Source of the DNA: CAIQJJ01 sp049325275
GTDB lineage: Bacteria > Chloroflexota > Anaerolineae > Anaerolineales > UBA4823
DNA length: 64,000 bases
Assembly: GCA_049325275.1 (NCBI GenBank)
Contig: JBMOLU010000084.1
Location: 384,628 to 448,627, forward strand
Reading direction: 5' to 3'
Part shown: in pieces, positions 1-7,525 of the stretch
Layout: each line of letters opens with the position of its first letter
How positions within the stretch are numbered: the stretch's first letter is position 1
Notes under the pieces: generated by a model
The model's input: the letters and a program-made list of their open reading frames with translations, nothing else
Database searches by the model: none
Told to the model about the DNA's origin: nothing
Position numbers and translations under genes: made by a program

Positions 1-494
1 TCGTAAAAACGGGCCTCGTTGTCGAGCAGGGGGTTATTCGCCGGGTCGGCGATTACCTTGATAGCGGCTTCTTTCCAGGGCTTGAGCACGTCGTCGGGAT
101 CACAATAGTAGGCGTGGTAAACATCGGCCTGGGCGCCTTCCACACGCAGTTCGGTGACGAAGTACTCGCGCCGGTGTGTACGAATCACGCTGGTGTACTC
201 GCGCAGTTCCGGCTGCCCCGGGCTGCCGTAGATATTGCGCTTGATCTTGGTTACAGCGCGCTGCTTGAGGGCGTTGAGCAGACGCGTGATCTCGTTGGCG
301 TACGGCAACAGCGCCGGTTGGCCGGCGAATTTATCCGGATGGTAGGATTTAAGCAGGAATCTGAAGCAGCTTTCCAGGCGCTGCAACTGCTCGCTTTCGG
401 TGACGCCCAGGTGGCCGAACAGTTCTTCGGGTTGCTCGATGCGGCGGAGCCGCTCGCAGAAAGTTTTCAGTTGATCGGTTTGCGTGTTCGACAT
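1..494 (-). CDS. J-domain protein with kinase-like segment (3' end outside window)
   Basis: I translated the minus strand by hand because the reading frame runs off the left edge. The start is ATG at 494. Residues 1-70 resemble a J-domain and contain the diagnostic HPD in the string SYHPDKFAG, followed by helical sequence. From about residue 105 the string REYFVTELRVEGAQADVYHA resembles the glycine-rich start of a protein-kinase fold. The family role would be Hsp70 co-chaperone coupled to a kinase or pseudokinase, but the catalytic part lies outside the window. It is divergent from the STAND ATPase at 730. The J-like part is the better supported; the kinase reading is inference from a short N-lobe segment. 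Confidence 0.6.
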   Translation of the reverse strand, partial: MSNTQTDQLKTFCERLRRIEQPEELFGHLGVTESEQLQRLESCFRFLLKSYHPDKFAGQPALLPYANEITRLLNALKQRAVTKIKRNIYGSPGQPELREYTSVIRTHRREYFVTELRVEGAQADVYHAYYCDPDDVLKPWKEAAIKVIADPANNPLLDNEARFY

Positions 495-582
495 TGTGCC
501 TGCCTCAGGTGGGTGGGCTTTCAACCCATCCGGTTTCACCCCGATTAAACGCCCCCTTGCAGCCAAAAAACCAGCGCGCTGC

Positions 583-638
583 GCGGAAATTTCCGCACGA
601 TCGCCTGCCAAAATTTCCGCAGGGATTCATAGTATGAT
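583..638 (+). promoter_or_regulatory. Putative operator and promoter in the divergent gap
   Basis: A perfect 14-bp palindrome, GCGGAAATTTCCGC, lies at 583-596, and a half-site AAATTTCCGCA recurs at 610-620. A -10-like TATGAT is at 633-638, about 92 bp before the STAND gene start. No convincing -35 is visible. The arrangement suggests an operator for one of the divergent genes, but the regulator is not known. Confidence 0.35.
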
Positions 639-729
639 TGTGCCAGGCTCATCCACCCTACGTGACACCGGTGGAAAAGCGGGTGGGTACAACACTCGCA
701 TATCTCAGGCACTCACAACCCAAAACACC

Positions 730-2991
730 ATGCGCAATCCCGAATTTGGACACCTGCTCAGCGGAGCAATCAACAGCATGGCCGCCTACGAGGGAAAAAC
801 GGCGGCCGCCATCGAACGTGAAATGGGCGAAAAGCTCGGCGTGGCCCCTTCGACGATCCAACGCTACAAGGCAGGCCAACTGCCGCCGGATGCGCACATG
901 ATCGAATGCCTGGCCGGCGAAGCCGTGCGGCGCGGTTATCTCAACCGCGAGTGGCTGATGCGCTTTCTGCGTGCCGCCCGGTACCCGGCGCCGAGTGCCA
1001 TTCTCGAGAGCCTTTTTCCGAGCCATCCGCAGGCCGCACCGGTGCGCCACTATCACAACCTGCCGGCACCCACCTACAACCAGTTCGTCATGCGCGCCAA
1101 GGCCTATGCCGATGTCGTCGACGGCCTGCGCCAGCGTTCGGCAGTGGTGTTGATCTCCAGCTTGGGCGGGATGGGCAAGACCAGCCTGGCGCGTGAAGTC
1201 GCCGCCCACTGCCTGGCCGGCGACTGTTCGCTGCCGAGTTTCGATGCCGTAGTATGGGTCAGCGACAAAGGGCGTGAAGGCGCCACCAACTTGAGCGTTG
1301 TGCTCGACGAAATCGCCCGCACGCTCGATTATCCGGGGTTGACTTCCTTGAGTTTCGACGACAAGCGCTACGAAGTCGAACAACTGCTGCGCCGCCAGCG
1401 CGTGCTGCTGGTGATCGACAATTTCGAAACGATTACCGATGGCGCATTGTTGAGCTGGCTGCTGCGGCTGCCCGAACCGAGCAAGGCGCTGGTGACCTCA
1501 CGGGAATATCATGCCGAGTTCCGCAGCAGCTGGCCGGTCGACCTGCGCGGCATGAGCCAGGTCGAGGCCGGTGAATTCATCCAGAACCAGTTGCGCTTCC
1601 TGCGCATGGACCAGCTGGTGACCACACCAGCCGAACTGGAACCGATCTGTGAGGTGACCGGCGGCAACCCCAAGGCGATCATGATCGCCTTGGGCTACCT
1701 CAAACACGGCCAACGCCCCCTGGCGGAGGTGATCGACGAAATCTACGCCGGGCGCGGCGATCTGTTCGAGGACCTGTTCTCGCGTACCTGGATGCTGCTG
1801 GACGAAGCCGCCCGCCGGGTGCTGATGGCGATGACGCTCTTCCCGGTCAGTGCCAGCGAGGAAGCCCTGAGCCAGGTGGCTGCCGTACAGGGTTTTGCGT
1901 TCGGGCGCACCGCCGAGCGCCTGGCCGAGCTTTCGCTGCTCGATATGAACCGCCCGAACATCCAGAGCACGCCGCGTTACGCGCTGCATCCCCTGGTACG
2001 CGCCTTTGCCGGCGTCCGGCTGGCAGAAAACAGCGTTTTCGAACAGCAGGCTCGCCTGCGCTGGCTGGCAGTGTGCCTGCAATGGGCCGAAGAAATCAAA
2101 CAAGTGCGCTACGATCTGAGCCGTTTGAAAACCATCGCCCTGGAAGAAGAGACCCTCGAAGCGGCCATCCAATGGTGTTATCACAACGATCGCTACCCCG
2201 AAACCAACCAGATCGTGGACGGCATGGGTTACTACTACCACGTGCGCGGCATGTGGGACAAGAAGCTGATCATTCACCCCCTGGCAGTCGAAATCGCCCG
2301 CCGCCACCACGATCGCCTGGAAGAGATCGGCGCCCTGGCCAAACACGTACAGGTGTTGAGCCGCCAGTCCAACTGGAAGGAGGCCGAGCGCTACCGGCCG
2401 CGCATGCAGGAACTGGCGGCTGGCGGCCCAATGCCCGACGATAACCTGATCGATTACCTGAGCACCGAAAGCTTCTACTGGCTGGCCCAAGACAATATCG
2501 CCCAGATCGAGCGCATCTGGGCGCAGCACAAGTACCTGGCCGAATCGGCCAACGGCCACATGGTGCGCAGTTGGTTGGCCGACTGCCTGATGGCAAAGCG
2601 GGAATGGGAAAAAGCGGAGGAGTTTCTGCGGATTTCGCTCGAGGAAGTTTCTGAAAAGAAGATTCAACGCGGCATGATCGCCATTCGCATCAAACTGATC
2701 GCCATTTACCTGGAACAAAACCGGCTGGAAGAAGCCGCCGCCACGCTCGAAGCGGCCGGTGAGATGACGTCAGAAGCGCTCGATCGGCAGTACATGCCCT
2801 TCATCCAGAGCTACTACGCGCGCCTGTACACGCTGCAAAACGACATCCCCGCTGCCCGGGCGGCCTACAACCGCGCCATCGACCTCTTCGAGCGCCTGGG
2901 AATGCGCCGGGAGTTGAAAAAAGTACGCGCCAGCCTGGAAGCGCTGGATGGCACCCCGCCCCCGGCGACCGAACTGCCCCACCTGCCGTGA
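730..2991 (+). CDS. STAND (NB-ARC-type) ATPase with TPR-like C-terminus
   Basis: A 753-residue protein if started at ATG 730; the open frame extends upstream to 484, but that stretch is low-complexity and crosses the intergenic palindrome. Residues ~20-80 look like a helix-turn-helix (GVAPSTIQRYKAG). A P-loop LGGMGKTS sits near 146-153 and a Walker B VLLVIDNF near 227-234, followed by TSRE, the usual NB-ARC sensor position. The C-terminal half is alpha-helical and TPR-like. STAND proteins act as ligand-gated switches in signalling, transcription or defence. No nuclease, TIR or protease effector is visible, so a regulatory role is favoured. Its partner is unknown. Confidence 0.8.
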   Translation: MRNPEFGHLLSGAINSMAAYEGKTAAAIEREMGEKLGVAPSTIQRYKAGQLPPDAHMIECLAGEAVRRGYLNREWLMRFLRAARYPAPSAILESLFPSHPQAAPVRHYHNLPAPTYNQFVMRAKAYADVVDGLRQRSAVVLISSLGGMGKTSLAREVAAHCLAGDCSLPSFDAVVWVSDKGREGATNLSVVLDEIARTLDYPGLTSLSFDDKRYEVEQLLRRQRVLLVIDNFETITDGALLSWLLRLPEPSKALVTSREYHAEFRSSWPVDLRGMSQVEAGEFIQNQLRFLRMDQLVTTPAELEPICEVTGGNPKAIMIALGYLKHGQRPLAEVIDEIYAGRGDLFEDLFSRTWMLLDEAARRVLMAMTLFPVSASEEALSQVAAVQGFAFGRTAERLAELSLLDMNRPNIQSTPRYALHPLVRAFAGVRLAENSVFEQQARLRWLAVCLQWAEEIKQVRYDLSRLKTIALEEETLEAAIQWCYHNDRYPETNQIVDGMGYYYHVRGMWDKKLIIHPLAVEIARRHHDRLEEIGALAKHVQVLSRQSNWKEAERYRPRMQELAAGGPMPDDNLIDYLSTESFYWLAQDNIAQIERIWAQHKYLAESANGHMVRSWLADCLMAKREWEKAEEFLRISLEEVSEKKIQRGMIAIRIKLIAIYLEQNRLEEAAATLEAAGEMTSEALDRQYMPFIQSYYARLYTLQNDIPAARAAYNRAIDLFERLGMRRELKKVRASLEALDGTPPPATELPHLP

Positions 2992-3149
2992 GGCCTGAGG
3001 CGCGCAGTACGACGCGCCAGAAACGCTTGTAAGCGGCCGCAGTGAAACTAGCCGAAACGGCTTGCGACAGCACGCATTTCGTCGGCTTGCGTTCGTAAAG
3101 GGATTTCAGGCGCGGGATTTCTCCACGGACAAGAGGTATTGGCAGCACA

Positions 3150-4025
3150 TCATACCTTGCGCGCCATCAGCTTGGGCAAAAACCAGGGGTTGCGCGCCAG
3201 GTACTTGGCAATCGGGGGCGCTTCGGGCGGATGGTTGCGCACGTCTTTCGGGTCTTCGGGCCATTCGAAAGGCAGGTAAACGATCTCGCCTGGGGTTTGA
3301 ATGCTTTCCAGGGCATGCAAGGTGGCCTCCAGCACGGCTGCCTGCCCGGCGGAATCGCCCGGCTGACCGAGCGTGCGCCCAAGGGGATATTCGATGGCAG
3401 CAAGGCGGGGCACGCTGACCGAGGCGGTCAGGTCGGGCACGGGGGTCAGGCAGATCGTGGGAAAACCGGCGCTTTCGAGTTCTCTCTGTACCAGTCCAAC
3501 GGACCAGCAGCAGATCGGTCAGGCAGGTACGAGCACGACCACGTCGGCCAGGTCTTCGCGCAAGTTGCGGATGATTGCCGGCACCGTCTCGCGCAACAAT
3601 ACTTCGGGATCGAGAATGTAGCCCATGATGGAATAGTGCTGCCGTGCGCTGCTGCCGACCCGTCCCGCCACGGCCATTTCCTGCAAACGCTGCAATGGGA
3701 ACAGGCAGTTCAAATCCTGTTCGGCATAGGCGGGGTCGATGTGCAGGTGGTACAGGCGCACGTCATCCTCCGTCGCCGAAGCAGGGATCACCCGGTAGGA
3801 AGGGTCACCCCACCAGGGCTGTTGGCGTTCGGTCTCCTGGTCGAACGGCCGGTCGGTTTTCAAGGCAATCCCGGCCGAACTCAGCAGCGCCACCCGGCAT
3901 TCAGCCAGGGGCTTCGCCAGCGGCGTCCAGGGAATCGGCCGCGGGGATTCGAGCTTGATCCAGCTGCGGATCATACGCTTGGTAATACCGGTGATGAAAC
4001 GAAAAGAGTCGACGGTTTTATTCAT
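3150..4025 (-). CDS. GrdB-family (glycine/sarcosine/betaine reductase B-like) protein, candidate selenoprotein
   Basis: Two adjacent minus-strand frames (4025-3522 and 3518-3150) are in the same phase and are separated only by a UGA at 3521-3519. Read through, they give one 291-residue protein whose halves both match the GrdB-like family: DSFRF near the start, IPWTPLAKPL, GDPSYRVIP, then VVLVPA-U-PICCWSVGL and IEYPLGRTLG. The UGA falls at residue 169, where relatives carry a redox Cys or Sec, giving a U-x-x-C pair. I chose ATG 4025 because the frame upstream is repeat-like and does not resemble the family. The gene is monocistronic, and no GrdA, GrdC or GrdD partner is present, so it is a stand-alone homologue with unknown substrate. 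A Cys-to-stop pseudogene is the alternative, but the hairpin after the UGA argues against it. Confidence 0.72.
3485..3521 (-). promoter_or_regulatory. SECIS-like hairpin after in-frame UGA of the GrdB-family gene
   Basis: Immediately after the UGA (3521-3519), CTGGTCC (3507-3501) pairs with GGACTGG (3497-3491) around the loop GTT, with a further outer stem TCTG/CAGA (3514-3511 with 3488-3485). The apical loop begins with G and lies 18 nt after the UGA. That agrees with the known bacterial SECIS geometry (short loop with an early G, roughly 16-37 nt downstream). Confidence 0.55.
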
Positions 4026-4170
4026 ATCTTTTGGGCATGTGTGTGGCAGCGGCAAATTTTCTAGGTTCAACAAAACGAACGGTATCTCCAGCCAGCGAAG
4101 AAGCGTGTTTTTTCTGGCGCTATCATACCCTAAATCGTGAAACCAAGCACCATTTACGGGCAGACAGCGA

Positions 4171-4206
4171 GCTGGCCTCGAAGCTGGCCTCGAAGCTATC
4201 ATCGAA
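4171..4206. repeat. 12-bp tandem repeat
   Basis: The unit gctggcctcgaa occurs twice without change (4171-4194), followed by a degenerate third copy gctatcatcgaa (4195-4206). It lies in the ~250-bp gap between the GrdB-family gene and the CDF transporter. No gene is convincing in this gap. Confidence 0.8.
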
Positions 4207-4250
4207 GAACTATCGGTACACCTCGCCCGGCGACAGTCTCCCCGCTCCGG

Positions 4251-4290
4251 CATCAGGCCGGCGATTGCGGCATCAGGCCGGCGATTGCGG
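4251..4290. repeat. 20-bp perfect tandem duplication
   Basis: The unit catcaggccggcgattgcgg is present twice head-to-tail. The second copy contains the stop codon and last codons of the CDF transporter, so the duplication extends from its C-terminal coding end into the gap. It looks like a recent slippage event. Confidence 0.9.
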
Positions 4291-5268
4291 CCTGCTTTCT
4301 GGCATACAGGCTTCATCATCACAGACATTGACTTCGATCGTCACGTGCGCCAAAGCCGGCACACCGGCCAACAGGCTGCGGTAATGCGCCACCGGACGCG
4401 GGTAGTGCGTCACCAGCGAGATGATGGCGGCCGCGCTGCGTTCACTGACCTGCCACACGTGCAGATCGGCAAGGCGTGTGTCGGCATCTGCTTCGATCAG
4501 GCTGCGCACCTGTGCGACCAGGCCCGGGTTGGCCTGGCCATCCAGCAGGATGTGTCCCGTTTCTTGCAAAAGGCCGAAGGCCCAACGGCCGATCACCAAC
4601 CCGCCTACAATGCCCATGGCTGCATCCAGCCAGAGCCAACCGAAGAAACTGCCGGCCAGCAAGGCAACGATCGCCAGCACGGAGGTCATGGTATCGGCCA
4701 GGACGTGCAAGTAGGCCGCCTTCAGGTTATGGTCTTCATCGGCATGGCCGTGATGATCGGCGTCCTGTTCGTGATGAGCGTGTTCGTGGCCCTCGTGGTG
4801 CCCGTGATGGTGGTTTTCGTGCCCTAACAGGCGCACGCTCAACAAGTTGACGACCAATCCGACGACGGCCACGGCAATCGCCTCGCCAAAGCGGATATCT
4901 TGCGGCACAAAGAAACGTTCTACCGATTCGAGCGCCATCATGACGGCGATTACCAGCAATACCACGGCGCTGGTGTAACCACCCAGGATGCCGATCTTGC
5001 CGGTGCCGAACGTGTAACGGGGATTATTGGCATGCCGCCTGGCATAGCGGTAAGCGAATAACGTGATTCCCAGCGCAACGGCGTGCGTGCTCATGTGCCA
5101 GCCGTCGGCCAGGAGGGCCATCGAACCGAAAAAGACCCCGGCAGCGATCTCCAGGCACATCATGCCCGCAGTCAGCAGCACCACCAGCAAGGTTTTGCGT
5201 TCGTTGGAAGGATCGACGCCGGTATAGGTGTGGTCGTGTTGCCATTTATTGAGGGTGTAGATGTGCAT
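4273..5268 (-). CDS. Cation diffusion facilitator, DmeF-like (Co/Ni/Zn efflux)
   Basis: A 331-residue CDF-family inner-membrane antiporter. It starts MHIYTLNKWQHDHTY, typical of the DmeF branch, and has six predicted membrane segments. The metal-site residues appear in ALLADGWHMSTH (TM2) and LHVLADTMTS (TM5). Between TM4 and TM5 there is a histidine-rich loop (HENHHHGHHEGHEHAHH) that probably binds metal. It is last in a minus-strand run behind the SRPBCC and methyltransferase genes and so probably shares the TetR-controlled promoter at 6.6 kb. The metal is not decided by sequence; cobalt or nickel is suggested by DmeF resemblance. Confidence 0.88.
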   Translation of the reverse strand: MHIYTLNKWQHDHTYTGVDPSNERKTLLVVLLTAGMMCLEIAAGVFFGSMALLADGWHMSTHAVALGITLFAYRYARRHANNPRYTFGTGKIGILGGYTSAVVLLVIAVMMALESVERFFVPQDIRFGEAIAVAVVGLVVNLLSVRLLGHENHHHGHHEGHEHAHHEQDADHHGHADEDHNLKAAYLHVLADTMTSVLAIVALLAGSFFGWLWLDAAMGIVGGLVIGRWAFGLLQETGHILLDGQANPGLVAQVRSLIEADADTRLADLHVWQVSERSAAAIISLVTHYPRPVAHYRSLLAGVPALAHVTIEVNVCDDEACMPESRPQSPA

Positions 5269-5275
5269 AAGCGTT

Positions 5276-5926
5276 TCACGGTCTTATTTTGACAATTGGA
5301 AGGCCTTTTTGAAATCTTTTGCGGTCGTCATCCTTCATCACGGCCATTGCAAGCCCGTTCAAAAGGAAACGCAGGCGATCCACAACAGAGAGTTCTCGAG
5401 CGCGCCCGACAAAACTGATGACGTCTGCGGCGCCAACCATCTCGCCCCGTTCGCAGTAATACTTCAGCATGTGTGCGAGAAGCGAGAGCATCAATTTTAA
5501 CCTGTCTTCACCGCCTTTCTTCATATTCCACACACCTTTTTCGTGCAAAGGCGTATAGGTGAAGTCGAGACAGACCTGCGTTTTCTGATCGGCGAGCGCT
5601 TCGCACTCGATTTTACATAAACAGTCAGCTATTTCGTTCTCGAGACGGTAGTGAACGCGATGGCGTTCAGGCTCATGCAACACGGTAGTCCAGACCGTTT
5701 TTCCGGTCACGCGACGCATCAAAACCGGGGCCGAGTAGATCTCTCTGAAAACACAACCCAGCTCCACGCGCCCGTTAGGGCAGTGCACCAGTTCGCACTT
5801 CCAACCCGGAATCCACAGGTACTCCATGACAGGGCAGGCCAGCGGGAAGACATCGTCTACGGCCGCATCGATCGTTTGTTCGATGACGGCCCTTCGCCAA
5901 CGCGGAGTCTCGGGGTAGGCGTTCAT
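5276..5926 (-). CDS. SRPBCC-fold (START-like) protein
   Basis: A 216-residue soluble protein with the pattern of the polyketide-cyclase/START-like fold: an opening strand ('VIEQTIDAAVDDVFPLACPV'), a WIPGW turn and late DFTYTPL strand. Such proteins bind hydrophobic ligands in a deep cavity. It starts 3 bp after the methyltransferase stop and ends 7 bp before the CDF transporter start, so the three genes are probably co-transcribed. The C-terminal ~40 residues are basic and may contact membrane. Ligand unknown. Confidence 0.7.
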   Translation of the reverse strand: MNAYPETPRWRRAVIEQTIDAAVDDVFPLACPVMEYLWIPGWKCELVHCPNGRVELGCVFREIYSAPVLMRRVTGKTVWTTVLHEPERHRVHYRLENEIADCLCKIECEALADQKTQVCLDFTYTPLHEKGVWNMKKGGEDRLKLMLSLLAHMLKYYCERGEMVGAADVISFVGRARELSVVDRLRFLLNGLAMAVMKDDDRKRFQKGLPIVKIRP

Positions 5927-5929
5927 CGT

Positions 5930-6592
5930 TTACTTCCTCGCCCGTATGAATCCAATGGCGGAAAAACGCTGCGCCAGTTGGCGCGTCTCTGAAAAACCGG
6001 CCTTTGTGAGCAGCGCCAGCCAGGCACCGGCGTCCAACTGCATTCCGTGGTGCATCAGGATGGCCGGCAGCCCCATCACCCCAACAGATGTCTCCGAACG
6101 GATGAGGTCGGCGATCAGCAGCCGCCCGCCGGGCTTGAGCACACGGTAGGTTTCGGCAAAGCCTTTTGCCTGCAAGGCGTCGGATGGCAGGTGGTGGATC
6201 ATCAGGCTGGCGATGACGACATCGAAGGTAGCATCGGGGAAAGGCAGCGCTTCGATGACGCCGACACGAAAGTCGATATCCAGGCCCTTGCGGCGCGCTT
6301 TTTGCTGCGCCACGGCGATCATTTCGGGGGCGGGGTCGATTCCGGCGACCTTGCCGGTTGCTTCGGCAACCTGCTGCTGGGCGGCAATGGCCACGCTGCC
6401 GGTGCCGCAACCCACGTCGAGCAGGTTTTCGCCGGGTTTGAACGAGGACAACTCGATCGTCAGCTTTCGCAGGCGGCCGGCCTGCCCAAGTGTCAGCAAG
6501 TTAACGAACGGGTCGTAATAAGGCGCCCAACGAATCGGAATCCCCTCCGTCTCTACCGCAATTCCATGCGTGTGTGCGTAAGAACGTGCCAT
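5930..6592 (-). CDS. Class I SAM-dependent methyltransferase
   Basis: A 220-residue Rossmann methyltransferase. Motif I is LLDVGCGTGS at about residues 59-68, followed by VAGIDPAPEM (motif II acidic residue) and VLKPGGRLLIADL (post-motif III). It resembles the UbiE/Methyltransf_11 branch acting on small molecules. ATG 6592 has a good ribosome site, AAAGGAG, 9 nt upstream. It is the first gene of the operon reading away from the TetR gene; the operator overlaps its -35. Confidence 0.85.
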   Translation of the reverse strand: MARSYAHTHGIAVETEGIPIRWAPYYDPFVNLLTLGQAGRLRKLTIELSSFKPGENLLDVGCGTGSVAIAAQQQVAEATGKVAGIDPAPEMIAVAQQKARRKGLDIDFRVGVIEALPFPDATFDVVIASLMIHHLPSDALQAKGFAETYRVLKPGGRLLIADLIRSETSVGVMGLPAILMHHGMQLDAGAWLALLTKAGFSETRQLAQRFSAIGFIRARK

Positions 6593-6618
6593 GAAAATTC
6601 GCTCCTTTCAGAAAATAG

Positions 6619-6652
6619 TGTATAATTTATTCATTACCGAACACAATGTTCG
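6619..6652 (-). promoter_or_regulatory. Promoter of the methyltransferase operon with TetR-type operator
   Basis: An inverted repeat CGAACA-caa-TGTTCG lies at 6638-6652. On the minus strand TTGTGT (6646-6641) and TATACA (6624-6619), 16 bp apart, make a plausible promoter whose -35 lies inside the repeat. Position between the TetR gene and the divergent operon suggests repression of both by the TetR protein. Confidence 0.6.
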
Positions 6653-6750
6653 ATAGAAAGTATAAAGTTTCAACGTCGCACCGTCAACAACCAAACGGCC
6701 CCAAAAGTTCGTTAGCGGATAGATCAGAAAAATTGTTCGGAAAGGCACCC

Positions 6751-7329
6751 GTGGAAAACGCAAAAAACGATCGACGCAGCTTGCGCACACGGCGCACCCT
6801 GCAAGAGGCGCTGATGTCGCTCATGCAGGAAAGGCGCTATGATGACATCACCGTGCAGGATATCATCGACCGGGCCGATGTGGGGCGGTCCACCTTCTAT
6901 GCGCACTATCAGGACAAAGAGGATCTGCTGATCAACAGTGTCATGCGCCTGATGGACTACCTGACCCAGGCCGTATTACAGCCGAATGGGGAAGTGCACC
7001 GGTTGTTGCCCATGCGTGAGCTGTTCGAACACGTCGAAGAAAACCGTCCGTTAATTCGTTCGCTCATCCAGGGGCGTGGCTTTGAGTTATTCACGAAAAA
7101 GGGGCAAGCGTTCTGGAGCCAAAAAGTGGCCGAAGCGTTGCAGGCGCGCCTGCCTGATGGGCAGGCAGCCGGTGTGCCCATCGACGTGATGGCCCAGTTC
7201 GCTGCCGGCACGATGGTCTCGATGCTGCGTTGGTGGCTCGACAACAAAGCACCTTACTCGCCGGAGGAAATGGATGAAATGCTCAACCGGCTGTTGATGA
7301 GCGGCATCGAGAATGGCCTGAGGCCTTAA
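6751..7329 (+). CDS. TetR/AcrR-family transcriptional regulator
   Basis: About 192 residues if started at GTG 6751, which follows GGAAAGG; the open frame extends back to 6646, across the operator, which is unlikely. The N-terminal HTH is clear: RRTLQEALMSLMQERRYDDI then VQDIIDRADVGRSTFYAHYQ, with the signature YxHYxxKEDLL. The C-terminal ligand domain is divergent. It probably represses the divergent methyltransferase-SRPBCC-CDF operon through the repeat at 6638-6652 and itself. Ligand unknown. Confidence 0.85.
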   Translation: MENAKNDRRSLRTRRTLQEALMSLMQERRYDDITVQDIIDRADVGRSTFYAHYQDKEDLLINSVMRLMDYLTQAVLQPNGEVHRLLPMRELFEHVEENRPLIRSLIQGRGFELFTKKGQAFWSQKVAEALQARLPDGQAAGVPIDVMAQFAAGTMVSMLRWWLDNKAPYSPEEMDEMLNRLLMSGIENGLRP

Positions 7330-7510
7330 GGGCCTACATGCCGCAGCCGGCCTGTTGCCGGAGAAGGGGACACGGGCGGCGCTGCCACCCCGTGAGAAGC
7401 AGCCATCCGGCGGGACCCGCTGGCCGGGTTTGCGCTGCTGAAACAGGTCGAACGGCTGGTACGCATTCCTCACCACCGGTCATGCAGGCCTCGAGCACGG
7501 AATCGAACGA

Positions 7511-7525
7511 TGATAGAATCAACTT
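7511..7525 (+). promoter_or_regulatory. Extended -10 close to start codon (possible leaderless promoter)
   Basis: TGATAGAAT (TG-n-TAGAAT) occupies 7511-7519, only 6 nt before the ATG at 7526. Transcription from such a -10 would begin at or next to the start codon. No Shine-Dalgarno sequence is present. The decayed paralogue at 59667 has the same TAGAAT at the same 6-nt distance. Confidence 0.45.

Noticed and set aside
3231..4064. 277-codon plus-strand open frame
   Set aside because: It is antisense to the GrdB-family gene and has no recognisable domain; GC-rich sequence keeps such frames open.
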